Assembly (NCBI RefSeq): GCF_023277745.1
Contig: NZ_CP086322.1
Location: 9,052,001 to 9,116,000 of the forward strand
DNA: 64,000 bases
Origin: Streptomyces halobius
Lineage (GTDB): Bacteria; Actinomycetota; Actinomycetes; Streptomycetales; Streptomycetaceae
Direction: 5' to 3'
Made by a program: the position numbers and the translations under genes. The notes under the pieces were generated by a model. The model was not told where the DNA came from. It was given only the letters and a program-made list of their open reading frames with translations, and did no database searches. Of this stretch, positions 36,795-47,525 are shown piece by piece; positions within the stretch are counted from its first letter, which is position 1; every line of letters begins with the position of its first letter.

Positions 36795-38557
36795 GCGCCC
36801 CGCTGCTGCCGGAGCTGCTCGACGACCAGGCGCGGCACGGTCCGGACGAGCTCGCCGTCGTGGGCCCGGACCGCTCCCTCACCTTCGCCGCCCTGCAGGA
36901 GGAAGTGGCGGCCGTCGCCCGCGGATTGCGGGCCAGGGGAGTGGGCCGGGGCGACCTGGTAGGCGTACTGCTGCCCCGCACGGCCGACGTCGTGGTGTCG
37001 GTCTTCGGCATCCTCGCGGCAGGTGCCGCGGTCGTCCCGGTCGACGCGAGCTACCCGCCGGACCGCATCGCGACCATGCTCGCCGACGCGGCCCCGGCGG
37101 CGGTCCTCGCCGACTCCTCCCTGACCGGCCGGACTGCGCTGGACCCGTCCCGCCTCTGCGGCCTGGCGGACGTGCGGGTGCCCTCCGGTGACCGTCCGGC
37201 ACCGCCGCTCCCCTCCGACCTGGCGTACGTGCTCTACACCTCGGGGTCCACGGGCAAACCCAAGGGCATCATGATCGAGCACCGTTCGATCGCCAACCTG
37301 TATGCCTCCCACCGGGACCGGATGTTCGCGCCGGCGACCGCGCTGGTCGGCGCGGAGCGGCTGCGGGTGGCCCATGTGGCCGCGTTCTCGTTCGACGCGT
37401 CGTGGGATCCCCTGCTGTGGATGCTCGCCGGGCACACCCTGCACATCGTCGACGAACCGACGCGCCGGGACCCCGTCGCGCTGACCGCCTATCTGCGCGA
37501 GCAGCGGATCGACTTCCTGGAGACGACGCCGAGTTACGCGGAGCAACTCACGGCCGCGGGCGCCTTCCGCCCCGGAGAGGGCCACGCACCGCGTGTGCTC
37601 GCGGTCGGCGGCGAGGCGGTCGGCAAGCGGCTGTGGGAGGAGTTCCACACCCGCCGGGACATGCTGGTGTTCAACCTGTACGGCCCGAGCGAGGCGACCG
37701 TGGACGCCGTCATGGCCACCTTCGACGAGGCACCCGACCCCGTCATCGGCACGCCGGTCGCCGGGGTCACCGCGTACGTCCTCACCCCCGAGGGGACCGT
37801 CGCCGCGCCCGGCGAACCCGGTGAGCTCTGCCTGGGCGGCGCGGGTGTGGGCCGCGGCTATCTGGGGCTGCCCGATCTGACCCGCGAACGGTTCGTGCCC
37901 GATCCGTTCGCGGGCGGGGAGCGGCGGATGTACCGCACCGGGGATATCGTCGTCCTCGGCGCCGACGGCCGGCTGCGCTACCTCGACCGTGCCGATCAGC
38001 AGGTCAAGGTACGGGGCTATCGGGTCGAGCTGGGTGAGATCGAGGCGGTCGCGGCACGCGATGCCGCCGTGGCCCGGGCGGTGGCGAGCGTGCGCCGCGA
38101 GACGTTCGACGGTACGCCGGTGCTGCGCTGCCACGTCGTGCCGGCGCCCGGTGCCCGGCCCGACCTCGAAGCGGTCGGCGGTCGGCTGGCCGAGGCGCTG
38201 CCCGACTACATGGTGCCCACCGAGCTGGATGTGATCGACGAGGTGCCGCTGACCCCCAACGGAAAGCTGGACCGGGCCCGCCTGGCGGCCCTGCCGCTCT
38301 CCACCCTCGTCGCGGCGGACCCCGTGGCCGGGGACGGCGACGAGGCCGAACTGCCCCCACGGGAGCGGCTGTCGCGTATAGCGGCCGGTCTCCTGGGCCG
38401 GCCCGTGGCCGACGACCAGGACCTCTTCCAGGCGGGCGGCGACAGCATGACGGCCGCGCGGCTGGTGGGCGCGGCGCGTTCGTACGGCCTTGAGGTGAGC
38501 CTGGAGGCCGTCTTCGAGTGCCGCACGGTGGAGGCGCTGGCGGCGCGCGTGGGTTAG
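36791..38557 (+). CDS. NRPS-like adenylation-peptidyl carrier didomain protein
   Basis: This protein has 588 residues. Adenylation motifs appear in order: LYTSGSTGKPKG (~150), FSFDASWDPLLW (substrate-pocket A4 segment), NLYGPSEATV (A5), YRTGD (A7), LDRADQQVKVRGYR (A8) and PNGKLDR (A10 Lys). A carrier domain follows with AGGDSM (phosphopantetheine Ser) near 550. No condensation, epimerase or thioesterase domain is present. It should activate an amino acid and tether it to its own PCP. The A4 stretch is one residue shorter than in GrsA-type domains, so no substrate is predicted here. It overlaps the upstream gene as ATGA and is the last gene of the operon, followed by a strong palindrome. It could supply the amino acid for tetramate/pyridone formation, or alternatively a starter unit. 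Confidence 0.93.
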   Translation: MSAPLLPELLDDQARHGPDELAVVGPDRSLTFAALQEEVAAVARGLRARGVGRGDLVGVLLPRTADVVVSVFGILAAGAAVVPVDASYPPDRIATMLADAAPAAVLADSSLTGRTALDPSRLCGLADVRVPSGDRPAPPLPSDLAYVLYTSGSTGKPKGIMIEHRSIANLYASHRDRMFAPATALVGAERLRVAHVAAFSFDASWDPLLWMLAGHTLHIVDEPTRRDPVALTAYLREQRIDFLETTPSYAEQLTAAGAFRPGEGHAPRVLAVGGEAVGKRLWEEFHTRRDMLVFNLYGPSEATVDAVMATFDEAPDPVIGTPVAGVTAYVLTPEGTVAAPGEPGELCLGGAGVGRGYLGLPDLTRERFVPDPFAGGERRMYRTGDIVVLGADGRLRYLDRADQQVKVRGYRVELGEIEAVAARDAAVARAVASVRRETFDGTPVLRCHVVPAPGARPDLEAVGGRLAEALPDYMVPTELDVIDEVPLTPNGKLDRARLAALPLSTLVAADPVAGDGDEAELPPRERLSRIAAGLLGRPVADDQDLFQAGGDSMTAARLVGAARSYGLEVSLEAVFECRTVEALAARVG

Positions 38558-38600
38558 CCGGGCGGCGGATCGGCGACGCGACGGCTTTTCGTCGAGAGGG

Positions 38601-38636
38601 AAGGTCCTGCACTCCCGGCCGGGAGTGCAGGACCTT
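38601..38636. terminator. Perfect 36-bp palindrome, putative bidirectional terminator
   Basis: The two 18-base arms are exact reverse complements with no loop (centre CCGG|CCGG at 38618/38619); the outer arms read AAGGTCCTGC and its complement. It lies between the convergent stops of the A-PCP gene (38557) and the MFS gene (38719). No T-run follows, as is usual in Streptomyces. A regulator-binding site is less likely because of its position. Confidence 0.75.
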
Positions 38637-38718
38637 TGTGCTGTCCGGCCGGGGGGATTACCGGACAGCGGCTCGGAGCCGGCGGCGGCAGGGCGGCAAC
38701 CGCCGGACGCCCCCGGTG

Positions 38719-40227
38719 TCACAGGTCGGGGGCCGGTGTGGTCCGCTGCTCGACCGGGGTCTCGCCCGAGCGCAGCGGCCGTATGTTGATCAGCAGTCCC
38801 GCCACGACCGCCGTGGCGAGGAGGACGAGGCCCAGCCCCCAGGCGGCGTGGTTGGCGCCATCGACATAGGCATCCCGGGCGAGCTGTGCGGCCGGGACGT
38901 CGCCGCGGTGGCCGGCGATGTAGTCGGTCATCGCGTTGGCCGCGAGGCTGGAGCCGAGCGCGATGCCGAGTGAACCGCCGATCTGCTGCGACGTGGTGCG
39001 GAACGCCGAGACGATGCCCGTGTCCTTCGGAGCGATGCCGGTCACGGAGATGTTGGTCGTGGGAGACATGATCAGCCCGATGCCGAAGCCCATCAGGATG
39101 GAGGCCGGCAGCAGGTTCGTCGCGTACGGGCTGTCGGGTCGCAGTTGGGTGAGGAGCAGGACGCCGGCCGACGTGGAGACCAGTCCGCCGACCACCAGCC
39201 GGCCGGTGGGCACCTTGATCATCAGCCGGGCGGAGATCTGGGTGGCCGAGATCAGCGTTGCCGCCACCAGCGGCAGGAACGCGATGCCCGATTTCAGGGG
39301 CGAGTAGCCCATCACTGTTTGGAACTGATACGTGATGAAGAGCGACATGCCGAGCAGTGCGAACTGCGTCATACCGGTGGCGACGAACGCGCCGACCCGG
39401 TTGCGGTTGGCCAGTACCCGCAGCGGCAGCAGGGGGTGACGGGTCTTCGACTCGACGACGACGAAGGCGGCGAGCAGGACGGCGGCCAGGCCCAGGAAGG
39501 TCAGCACCCGTTGCGATCCCCAGCCGTGGTCCGCCACCTCGTTCAGCCCGTAGACCAGGGCGACGAGGCCGGCCGACTCCAGCAGCGCGCCGGCCAGGTC
39601 GAGGCCGCCCTCCCGGTGGCCGGGCATCGATGGCAGCATCACGAAGGCACCGGCCAGGGCCACGACCGCCATGGGGATGTTGATCGCCAGGCACCAGCGC
39701 CAGTCCAGCGCGTCGGTGAGCACACCGCCGACCAGCATGCCGAGACCGGTTCCCGCTCCCATCACCCCGCTGAACACGCCAAAAGCTTTGGCGCGGTCGG
39801 CCGGCTTGGTGAACGTCGTGGTGAGGATGGACAGGGTGGACGGCGACAGCACTGCCGCGAACAGGCCCTGCACCACACGCGCCGCCAGGATCTCCGTGGT
39901 GTTCTGCGCCAGGGTCCCGGCGAGCGAGGCGAGCGCGAAGCCGACCAGGCCGACCTTGAAGGTACGAGTGCGGCCCAGGCGGTCGGCGAAGCGTCCACCG
40001 AGCAGCAGGGCGCCGCCGAAGGCGAGGGTGTAGCCGGTGAGGACCCAGTGCCTGTTGGTGTCGGAGATGCCCAGGTCGCTCTGGAGTGAGGGCAGGGCGA
40101 TGTTGATGATGGTGGTGTCCAGCATCACCATCAACTGGGCCAGGGCCACGACCGCGAGGCCCCACCATTTGCGGTCCCTCGCGTGGGCACCGCCGGCTGC
40201 CACCTGCTTCGTCTGCTCGGATGTCAC
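38719..40227 (-). CDS. MFS drug exporter, DHA2 (14-TMS) family
   Basis: This is a 502-residue membrane protein. After a short cytoplasmic N-terminus the first helix carries MVMLDTTIINIALPSL, a signature of DHA2/EmrB-QacA exporters, followed by the GGRFADRLGRTRTF loop (motif A) and about 14 hydrophobic segments, with motif C-like GVMGAGTGLGMLVGGVLTD. It most likely pumps out a drug-like molecule by proton antiport, plausibly the neighbouring polyketide. It starts one base after the stop of the MarR gene and is probably cotranscribed and controlled by it. Confidence 0.92.
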   Translation of the reverse strand: MTSEQTKQVAAGGAHARDRKWWGLAVVALAQLMVMLDTTIINIALPSLQSDLGISDTNRHWVLTGYTLAFGGALLLGGRFADRLGRTRTFKVGLVGFALASLAGTLAQNTTEILAARVVQGLFAAVLSPSTLSILTTTFTKPADRAKAFGVFSGVMGAGTGLGMLVGGVLTDALDWRWCLAINIPMAVVALAGAFVMLPSMPGHREGGLDLAGALLESAGLVALVYGLNEVADHGWGSQRVLTFLGLAAVLLAAFVVVESKTRHPLLPLRVLANRNRVGAFVATGMTQFALLGMSLFITYQFQTVMGYSPLKSGIAFLPLVAATLISATQISARLMIKVPTGRLVVGGLVSTSAGVLLLTQLRPDSPYATNLLPASILMGFGIGLIMSPTTNISVTGIAPKDTGIVSAFRTTSQQIGGSLGIALGSSLAANAMTDYIAGHRGDVPAAQLARDAYVDGANHAAWGLGLVLLATAVVAGLLINIRPLRSGETPVEQRTTPAPDL

Positions 40228-40228
40228 G

Positions 40229-40684
40229 TCAGGCTTCTTTCTTGTACGAGTCCTGCGCGGTGTGGTCCGCCACCTTGCGCATCAACTGGAGAAGTGTGTG
40301 GATCTCGTCCCGGTCGAGCTGCCCGAAGGTGTGCTCGCCCCGGCAGTGCACGCTCTCCTCCACCCGGGTGAGGAAGGCTCGGCCTTCATCGGTCGGGCCG
40401 ACCAGCACGGCCCGGCGGTCGTGGGGGTCGGGGGAGCGTTGGACGAGATTGCGCTGCTCCAGCCCGTCGATGAGCGGTGTGATCGCCCGGGAGGAGATGC
40501 CGTAGCCGTGGGCCAGCTCGGACACCCTCCGTGGTGCGCCGATCTCGAAGAGGTGGAGCAGTAGACCCGCCTGTGCGTACGGGATGCGCGCCTGCGAGAA
40601 CAGGGCGCTGGTGTCGCTCACGAACGGCCGGGCGACCTTCATGAAGGCGTCGAGCAACGCGTCGAGCTCCTTGGCCCGTGGCAT
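40229..40684 (-). CDS. MarR-family transcriptional regulator
   Basis: This protein has 151 residues with a winged helix-turn-helix: RRVSELAHGYGISSRAITPLIDGLEQRNLV is the recognition region, and DPHDRRAVLV is the wing motif (DxRxxx/LT pattern). MarR proteins usually repress an adjacent efflux gene until a ligand binds. It precedes the exporter gene in the same direction. Inverted repeats TTACCTATC/GATAGGTAA lie just upstream (40704-40767) and are candidate operators. A GAGAGGGG/GGAG ribosome site precedes the ATG. Confidence 0.92.
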   Translation of the reverse strand: MPRAKELDALLDAFMKVARPFVSDTSALFSQARIPYAQAGLLLHLFEIGAPRRVSELAHGYGISSRAITPLIDGLEQRNLVQRSPDPHDRRAVLVGPTDEGRAFLTRVEESVHCRGEHTFGQLDRDEIHTLLQLMRKVADHTAQDSYKKEA

Positions 40685-40703
40685 CTCCGGCCCCTCTCTT
40701 TGC

Positions 40704-40767
40704 TTACCTATCGTTGGTTATTACCTTAGCTCATAGACCAGGGTCAGTGAATACCCAGGATAGGTAA
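40704..40767 (-). promoter_or_regulatory. Putative MarR operator/promoter region
   Basis: TTACCTATC at 40704-40712 and its exact reverse complement GATAGGTAA at 40759-40767 bracket an AT-richer segment just upstream of the marR-like gene. A partial copy (TTACCTTA) lies at about 40721. This AT-rich patch stands out in a GC-rich window. The -10/-35 elements are not clear. Confidence 0.45.
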
Positions 40768-40826
40768 ATAAAACCCCGGAGGCGGGGCGGGTGCGGTGTC
40801 GATGAATCTCGTGCAGCGCGGCGACA

Positions 40827-41321
40827 TCAGGAGGCTTTGCCGCGGGCGGTGGAAAATGATCTACGTTGGCGCAGGAAACGATCTCCCCGAGTTCGCGCCC
40901 GACCAGCGACTTTCGTCGGTGCCCCGCCGGGGCGGTACCGGTCTCCAGGCAAGTCGGCCCCCACGCCGCGGCCCGGCCCGGGGAAGCTCAGCAGGATCTC
41001 GGCGTCCGGGTGCTGAGGGAACGCCTCTTCCACCGCCTTCGCGATGTCGTCGGCAGCGGTGCGGGCGGCTTCCAGCTGGATGAGGAGGGCGAGCATCTGC
41101 TTGCCCAAGGCGTCCTCCATCAGCGGCGGCTGGTGGGTCCGGTCGGCGCGGAAGACGTCGTGGATGCGGTGGGCCTCCGCCTCGATGCCGCGCGTGCGGC
41201 CGGCGGGCTTGAGGACGGCCTGGAGCTGGGTGCGAGTCAGCGCGCCGCCCGGGTGGGAGTGGCGCGGGGCTTGTGCAACGGCGGCCTCGTCAGCCCTCGC
41301 ACGACGGGGGCCTTCCGTCAT
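40827..41321 (-). pseudogene. IS110-family transposase fragment
   Basis: The minus strand reads a middle-to-C-terminal piece of an IS110-type transposase. LTRTQLQAVLKPAGRTRG, then a QMLALLIQLEAARTAADDI helix and HPDAEILLSFPGPG, match the Transposase_20 entry segment (compare HPDAEIYLSMPGIGE in the intact copy at 47.6 kb). The N-terminal DEDD domain is missing, and the frame becomes unrelated after the SFPGPG motif. It is a dead relic between the exporter operon and the PPTase gene. Confidence 0.7.
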
Positions 41322-41361
41322 GCCATCTCCGTCATGTCATCTCGGTCATGTCATCTCGGTT
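41320..41361. repeat. Three tandem copies of a 14-bp unit at PPTase 3' end
   Basis: Units 41320-41333, 41334-41347 and 41348-41361 follow ATGTCATCTCGGTC with one to two changes each. They span the stop codon of the PPTase gene and the junction with the IS110 relic, suggesting slippage at a recombination scar. Confidence 0.85.
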
Positions 41362-42046
41362 GTGCCGTCGTGTCTTGCGCCATCACCGAGATGGCTGTCA
41401 CCACCAGTCCGGACGCGATGAGCCATCGGCCGCCGAATTCTGTGATCCGGGTGCCGTTGACGACGGGTCCCGGTACGAGGAGACGGGCGGTGAAGGTGGC
41501 GTTCGTCGGGTCGAGGGTGAGGTGGGCCTCTTCGAAGTCCAGCCAGCGGCCGGTGAGCGGATACCACGCCTTGTAGACGCTCTCTTTGGCGCTGAACAGC
41601 AGGCGGTCCCAGCACACGTCGGGCTGTAGGGCTGTCAGCCGGGGGAATTGGGCGCGCTCTTCGGGGAGCGATATGGCGTCGACGACTGCGGGGTCGGCGA
41701 TCGGCTCGTTGGGTTCCGCGTCCAGGCCGATGGTCATCACGTCCGTCGCGCGGGCGACGGCTGCGGCGCGGAAGCCGGTGCAGTGTGTCATCGAGCCGAT
41801 GATGCCGTCCGGCCAGCGTGGTGCACGGCCGGGGCCGGGCAGGATGGGGGCGGGGGCGATGCCGAGTTCGGACAGGGCGCGGCGTGCGCAGCGGCGTACG
41901 GTGTGGAACTCCTTCTGCCGTTTCGGGACCGCGCGGGCCACCAGCTCCAGCTCCTCGGGGAACATGGTGGACGCCGGGTCGTCGTCGTGGTCGTCGTGGA
42001 AGGCTGCGGCGGTCGCGATCGGGGGCGGCAGCAGTTTGTCGATCAT
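41351..42046 (-). CDS. 4'-phosphopantetheinyl transferase, Sfp type
   Basis: This protein has 231 residues. It transfers the phosphopantetheine arm of CoA to carrier-protein serines. Family motifs are visible: GSMTHCTGF, TIGLDAEPNEP (Mg-binding Asp/Glu) and WDRLLFSAKESVYKAWYPL (catalytic Glu and Lys). Its start ATG overlaps the stop of the metallophosphoesterase gene (ATGA), which decides the start over further-upstream in-frame codons. The pair is common in Streptomyces genomes. It could activate the ACPs and PCP of the PKS operon and the T domain of the indigoidine synthetase, though it need not be dedicated to them. Confidence 0.93.
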   Translation of the reverse strand: MIDKLLPPPIATAAAFHDDHDDDPASTMFPEELELVARAVPKRQKEFHTVRRCARRALSELGIAPAPILPGPGRAPRWPDGIIGSMTHCTGFRAAAVARATDVMTIGLDAEPNEPIADPAVVDAISLPEERAQFPRLTALQPDVCWDRLLFSAKESVYKAWYPLTGRWLDFEEAHLTLDPTNATFTARLLVPGPVVNGTRITEFGGRWLIASGLVVTAISVMAQDTTAQPR

Positions 42047-43032
42047 GCGGTGGTTCCTGCGGTTCCTGTGGTTCCTGTGGTGGTGGGGAGGATCTGGACG
42101 GGGCGGCCCGGCGGGGTGGAACGGCGTCGCCATTCACGTGGGTAGCCGAGCGACACCTCCTGGTGGGGGATGCCGTCGCAGATCAGCAGGCGCGGTATGT
42201 GGAGATGGCCGTAGACCACGGCGGCCGCGCGGAAGCGGCGCGGCCAGTCCGCGGTGGCCTCCGTCCCGCACCAGAGCGCGAACTCGGGATACCACAGCGG
42301 GCGGGTGGGTTCGCGTACCAGCGGGAAGTGGTTGACGAGGATGGTGGGCAGCTCCGCCGGCACGGCGGCGAGTTTGGTCTCGGTGGCCGTCAGCCGGTCC
42401 CGGCACCATGCGTCCCGCGTCGGATACGGATCCGGGTGCAGCAGGAACTCGTCGTTGCACACCACTCCGGCCTCTTCGGCGATGTCGAGCGCGGTTTCCT
42501 TGGAGTGCGCCCCCGGCGGCCGGAACGTGTAGTCGTAGAGGAGGAACAGGGGCGCGATGACGACCGGGCCGCCCTCGCCCTCCCAGACCGGATACGGGTC
42601 CTCAGGGGTGAGGACGCCCAGCTCCCGGCAGATTGTGACCAGATGCTGGTATCGGGCGACGCCGCGCAGCTGGACGGGATCGTTGGCGGGGGTCCACAGT
42701 TCGTGATTGCCGGGAACCCATACGACGGTGGCGAACCGGCTCTTGAGCAGGGCCAGGGCCCATCGGATATCGGCGACGCACTCGGCGACGTCCCCGGCGA
42801 TCAGCAGCCAGTCGTCGTCGGACTCCGGTCTGAGCCGCTCGACGATCTCGCGGTTTTCCGGGTACCGGACGTGCAGATCGCTGACGGCCACCAGCGTGCC
42901 GCGCCCGCGCCCGCGCCCGTGCCTGCGGTCGCGTCCGAGGGGCGAGCCGGTGGCGGGTGCGGGGGTGGTGGTGCGGTCGGGGGTGCGTGTGCTGGGGGTT
43001 TCTGGAGGGAGGGTGCGGATCTCGTAGGTCAC
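42043..43032 (-). CDS. Calcineurin-like metallophosphoesterase
   Basis: This protein has 329 residues from a GTG at 43032. The metal-binding blocks are complete: SDLHVRYPEN (DxH), LIAGDVAE (GD), VPGNHELW (GNHE), LVNHFP and YGHLHIPR (GHxH). The first ~45 residues are Pro/Thr/Arg-rich and poorly conserved-looking, so the true N-terminus may be nearer the SDLH block. The GTG is supported by a GTGA overlap with a small upstream frame. The gene is coupled to the downstream PPTase. Its substrate is unknown; the association with PPTases is frequent but its role is unclear. Confidence 0.88.
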   Translation of the reverse strand: MTYEIRTLPPETPSTRTPDRTTTPAPATGSPLGRDRRHGRGRGRGTLVAVSDLHVRYPENREIVERLRPESDDDWLLIAGDVAECVADIRWALALLKSRFATVVWVPGNHELWTPANDPVQLRGVARYQHLVTICRELGVLTPEDPYPVWEGEGGPVVIAPLFLLYDYTFRPPGAHSKETALDIAEEAGVVCNDEFLLHPDPYPTRDAWCRDRLTATETKLAAVPAELPTILVNHFPLVREPTRPLWYPEFALWCGTEATADWPRRFRAAAVVYGHLHIPRLLICDGIPHQEVSLGYPREWRRRSTPPGRPVQILPTTTGTTGTAGTTA

Positions 43033-43361
43033 GTTCGAAAGTAAATACGGTGGTGGGGGGAGAGGGAAAGGGCGGAATGGGGAGGGGATGGAGCCGCCCT
43101 TGGGAGACCGGCCTGGCACGCTGCTGCCGCCTTTTTCTCCAGGATCGCCAATGCCGCGTTGAGGACGGCGGTGCGTGTGCGGGAGATGCCTCCGACGGGC
43201 CGCACGGTTCCGTGCGTGGCGTCGTACAGCTCGTCGGCGCAGCTGTGCAGGGGCCGGAGCCGCGGCAGCGCCCAGCCCCCGACGCCGGCAGCAGTGAGTA
43301 CATCGAGCCGATTCCCGTCGCGGTGCGGCGTGCGAAGGTGGTGGAAACGAACCGATCGCAC
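43029..43361 (-). CDS. Possible small protein upstream of the metallophosphoesterase (unrecognised)
   Basis: This frame of 110 codons ends in a GTGA overlap with the metallophosphoesterase start. Its middle (VLTAAGVGGWALPRL … ILEKKAAA) has plausible coding character, but the last ~30 residues are low-complexity and the start is unsupported. It may be the end of a decayed gene rather than an intact one. No family recognised. Confidence 0.25.
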   Translation of the reverse strand: MRSVRFHHLRTPHRDGNRLDVLTAAGVGGWALPRLRPLHSCADELYDATHGTVRPVGGISRTRTAVLNAALAILEKKAAAACQAGLPRAAPSPPHSALSLSPHHRIYFRT

Positions 43362-44127
43362 CCGACCCCGAAATGCAGGGCGTTACCCGCGGTTGCATTG
43401 CCTGGGTGACTGCCGCGGGAGTGGCGAAAGGCCCCAAGATCGCACGGCGGCCGAATCGTGAAGGCGGAGCTTGGAGATTACCGGGCGAGCATGGTCTGTT
43501 ACTCGCGACGGCAGGGGTGGCACATGTCACGGGACGCGGATTGACATCCTCGGTACAGACTGAGGGAACTCATTGAGAAGCGTCTTGCGGTGCCGGCAGC
43601 TCATGACCAGAGCCGACCCTGCGCCCACATCCCGGCTCTGAGCCGCATCTCGGATGGCACGGCTGCCGGAACCGGCCTCGGACAGGCGTGGACACTTCGG
43701 CGGCCATGGCGTGGATCCACGAGTCGTTCCGGACTCCCCTCGTCCTGCAACGGACCGGCGCTGGATCCGGCGCTGCTGCGGGAGAGCACGTCCGTGGTCT
43801 CTCTGCACGCCAAGGCCACCACATCGTCGTGAACGGCTGGGGCCTCCGTTTGCTCTCACAGGTCCTCGGTCGTCCTCGACGGCCGCCAAGGAGGAGCGGG
43901 CATCTGCCTGCGGTGGTGCGCGGGTGCACATCACCTGCGCGTAGTCCGCAAGGTCACCGTCGTGGCAAGAAGGCGCCGTGTCGAAGGGTGTGGGCGTGTT
44001 GGAGGTGAGCGCCGTCGGGATCCTCCGAAGCCGAGGGGAGGTCCAGGCCAACACCGGTTGGCGCCGCTGGTACCCGGCTGGTACCGGCCGGGTACCAGTC
44101 GGGTGTGGGCCGGTCTGGGGGTGGTGG
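43362..44127. other. Gene-free stretch
   Basis: No frame here has a recognisable motif, a convincing ribosome site and consistent codon use. Several overlapping frames are open because of high GC. A TTGACA hexamer at about 43543 lacks a matching -10. The segment lies beyond the stop of katG, possibly decayed sequence. Confidence 0.5.
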
Positions 44128-46699
<2,572 letters not shown>

Positions 46700-46852
46700 C
46701 TGCACACGCGGGGCAGACGGGCCGGCGTGCCCGGCAGGCACCGGGCCGCCGTGACCCGTCTGCCCATCGTTCTCGTTGGACTCGTTGGTCTTGTTGTCCG
46801 GGGCCGGGGCGCCGGATGCAGTGGTGAGCGGACCTGTCGACTGAACCGTCAC
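46700..46852 (-). pseudogene. N-terminal fossil of a monofunctional catalase gene
   Basis: From a GTG at 46852 the minus strand reads VTVQSTGPLTTASGAPAPDN, closely resembling the start of Streptomyces clade catalases (…GPLTTEAGAPVADNQNS…). After about 45 residues the similarity ends and the heme-binding body is absent. A GGGAAG ribosome site and a promoter-like pair upstream are still readable. It is therefore a truncated, dead catalase gene. Confidence 0.6.
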
Positions 46853-46899
46853 ATGCTCTTCCCTGCTGTTGTCCTGTCCCTTGGCTGTCGCCGCACCCG

Positions 46900-46927
46900 A
46901 TCCTACGATCGACCAAGTCCAAGTCAA
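46900..46927 (-). promoter_or_regulatory. Relic promoter of the catalase fossil
   Basis: On the minus strand TTGACT (46927-46922) is followed after 16 bases by TAGGAT (46905-46900), ahead of the catalase-like GTG. The repeated GACTTGGACTTGG within it could be part of a Fur-type operator. It lies between the divergent fossils. Confidence 0.45.
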
Positions 46928-46964
46928 GACAACAGCCAGACCCGTACGGGCTCAATCATCAGAC

Positions 46965-47182
46965 GATGCACAGTCGGGCTGGTGGGTTCGAGTTACCTGC
47001 GGGAACGGCTCCGCGGCCGAGGCCGGCGCATGCCCGTCCGGCGCCGGTTGGTCGCCTGGGTGCTCGACGACCACGTCCACCTCACCGCGGACGGAGGTCC
47101 TCGCACGCGCCCCGCCCACCTGCCGGAGCTCTCTCGCGGCCGTCTGCAACACCCTCGGCGAGCTCGTCTCGCTCGGCGAGTG
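46965..47182 (+). pseudogene. Frameshifted Fur-family regulator (CatR-like) fossil
   Basis: One frame reads [20 protein letters not shown] then VLDDHVHLTADG, matching the N-terminal DNA-binding domain of CatR/PerR-type Fur proteins. A shift near 47090 is needed to pass to EV-ARA, another frame gives LPELSRG, and the last gives VCNTLGELVSLGE followed directly by TGA. The metal-binding C-terminal half is missing. It is divergent from the catalase fossil, the arrangement expected of a peroxide-responsive regulator/catalase pair. Confidence 0.65.
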
Positions 47183-47525
47183 AGCGAGGCGGTCACCGGC
47201 GGCCGCCTCCTGGCCGCTCCAGGCGGCCCCGACCATTGCACGCCGGCCCACCCTCCTGGCTGAACCGCGACGAGATCCAACGCGCCGTCCAATGCACCGC
47301 CCGACTCACCGCCGGCGTTACGTCACCCCGGAGTGCCCGACCACGCCCCGACCCGGCCCCGGCCACGCGAGAGCGTCACCGGGCGAACGCCGCCTAATGG
47401 GAGCTACGGGGCCGGGGAATGCTCGGTTCCGTAGCCGCCAGCAGGTGAGCACTATCGCCGCCGGAAGCAGTCGAGTTCTGGTGTCAGACCGTGCCCCTGC
47501 TGGTGGCCGGGAGGCCAGACCGCTG
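47183..47525. other. Gene-free stretch before IS110-family element
   Basis: No supported gene is seen. One frame gives LNRDEIQRAVQCTARLTAGV without recognisable family. Part of the 3' end (from about 47400, with several GC-rich hairpins) may belong to the left end of the IS110-family element if that extends further than the boundary given here. Confidence 0.4.

Noticed and set aside
36791..38557. Substrate prediction for the adenylation domain from its A4 segment
   Set aside because: The FDASWDPLLW stretch is one residue shorter than reference domains, so the specificity positions cannot be aligned reliably by eye.
36590..40168. Long minus-strand frame across the A-PCP gene and the exporter
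   Set aside because: Its residues are low-complexity and switch character at gene borders; real genes on both strands explain the DNA.
43527..44054. Open frames on both strands between the phosphoesterase and katG
   Set aside because: No frame shows family motifs or a supported start; opposing frames are equally open because of GC content.
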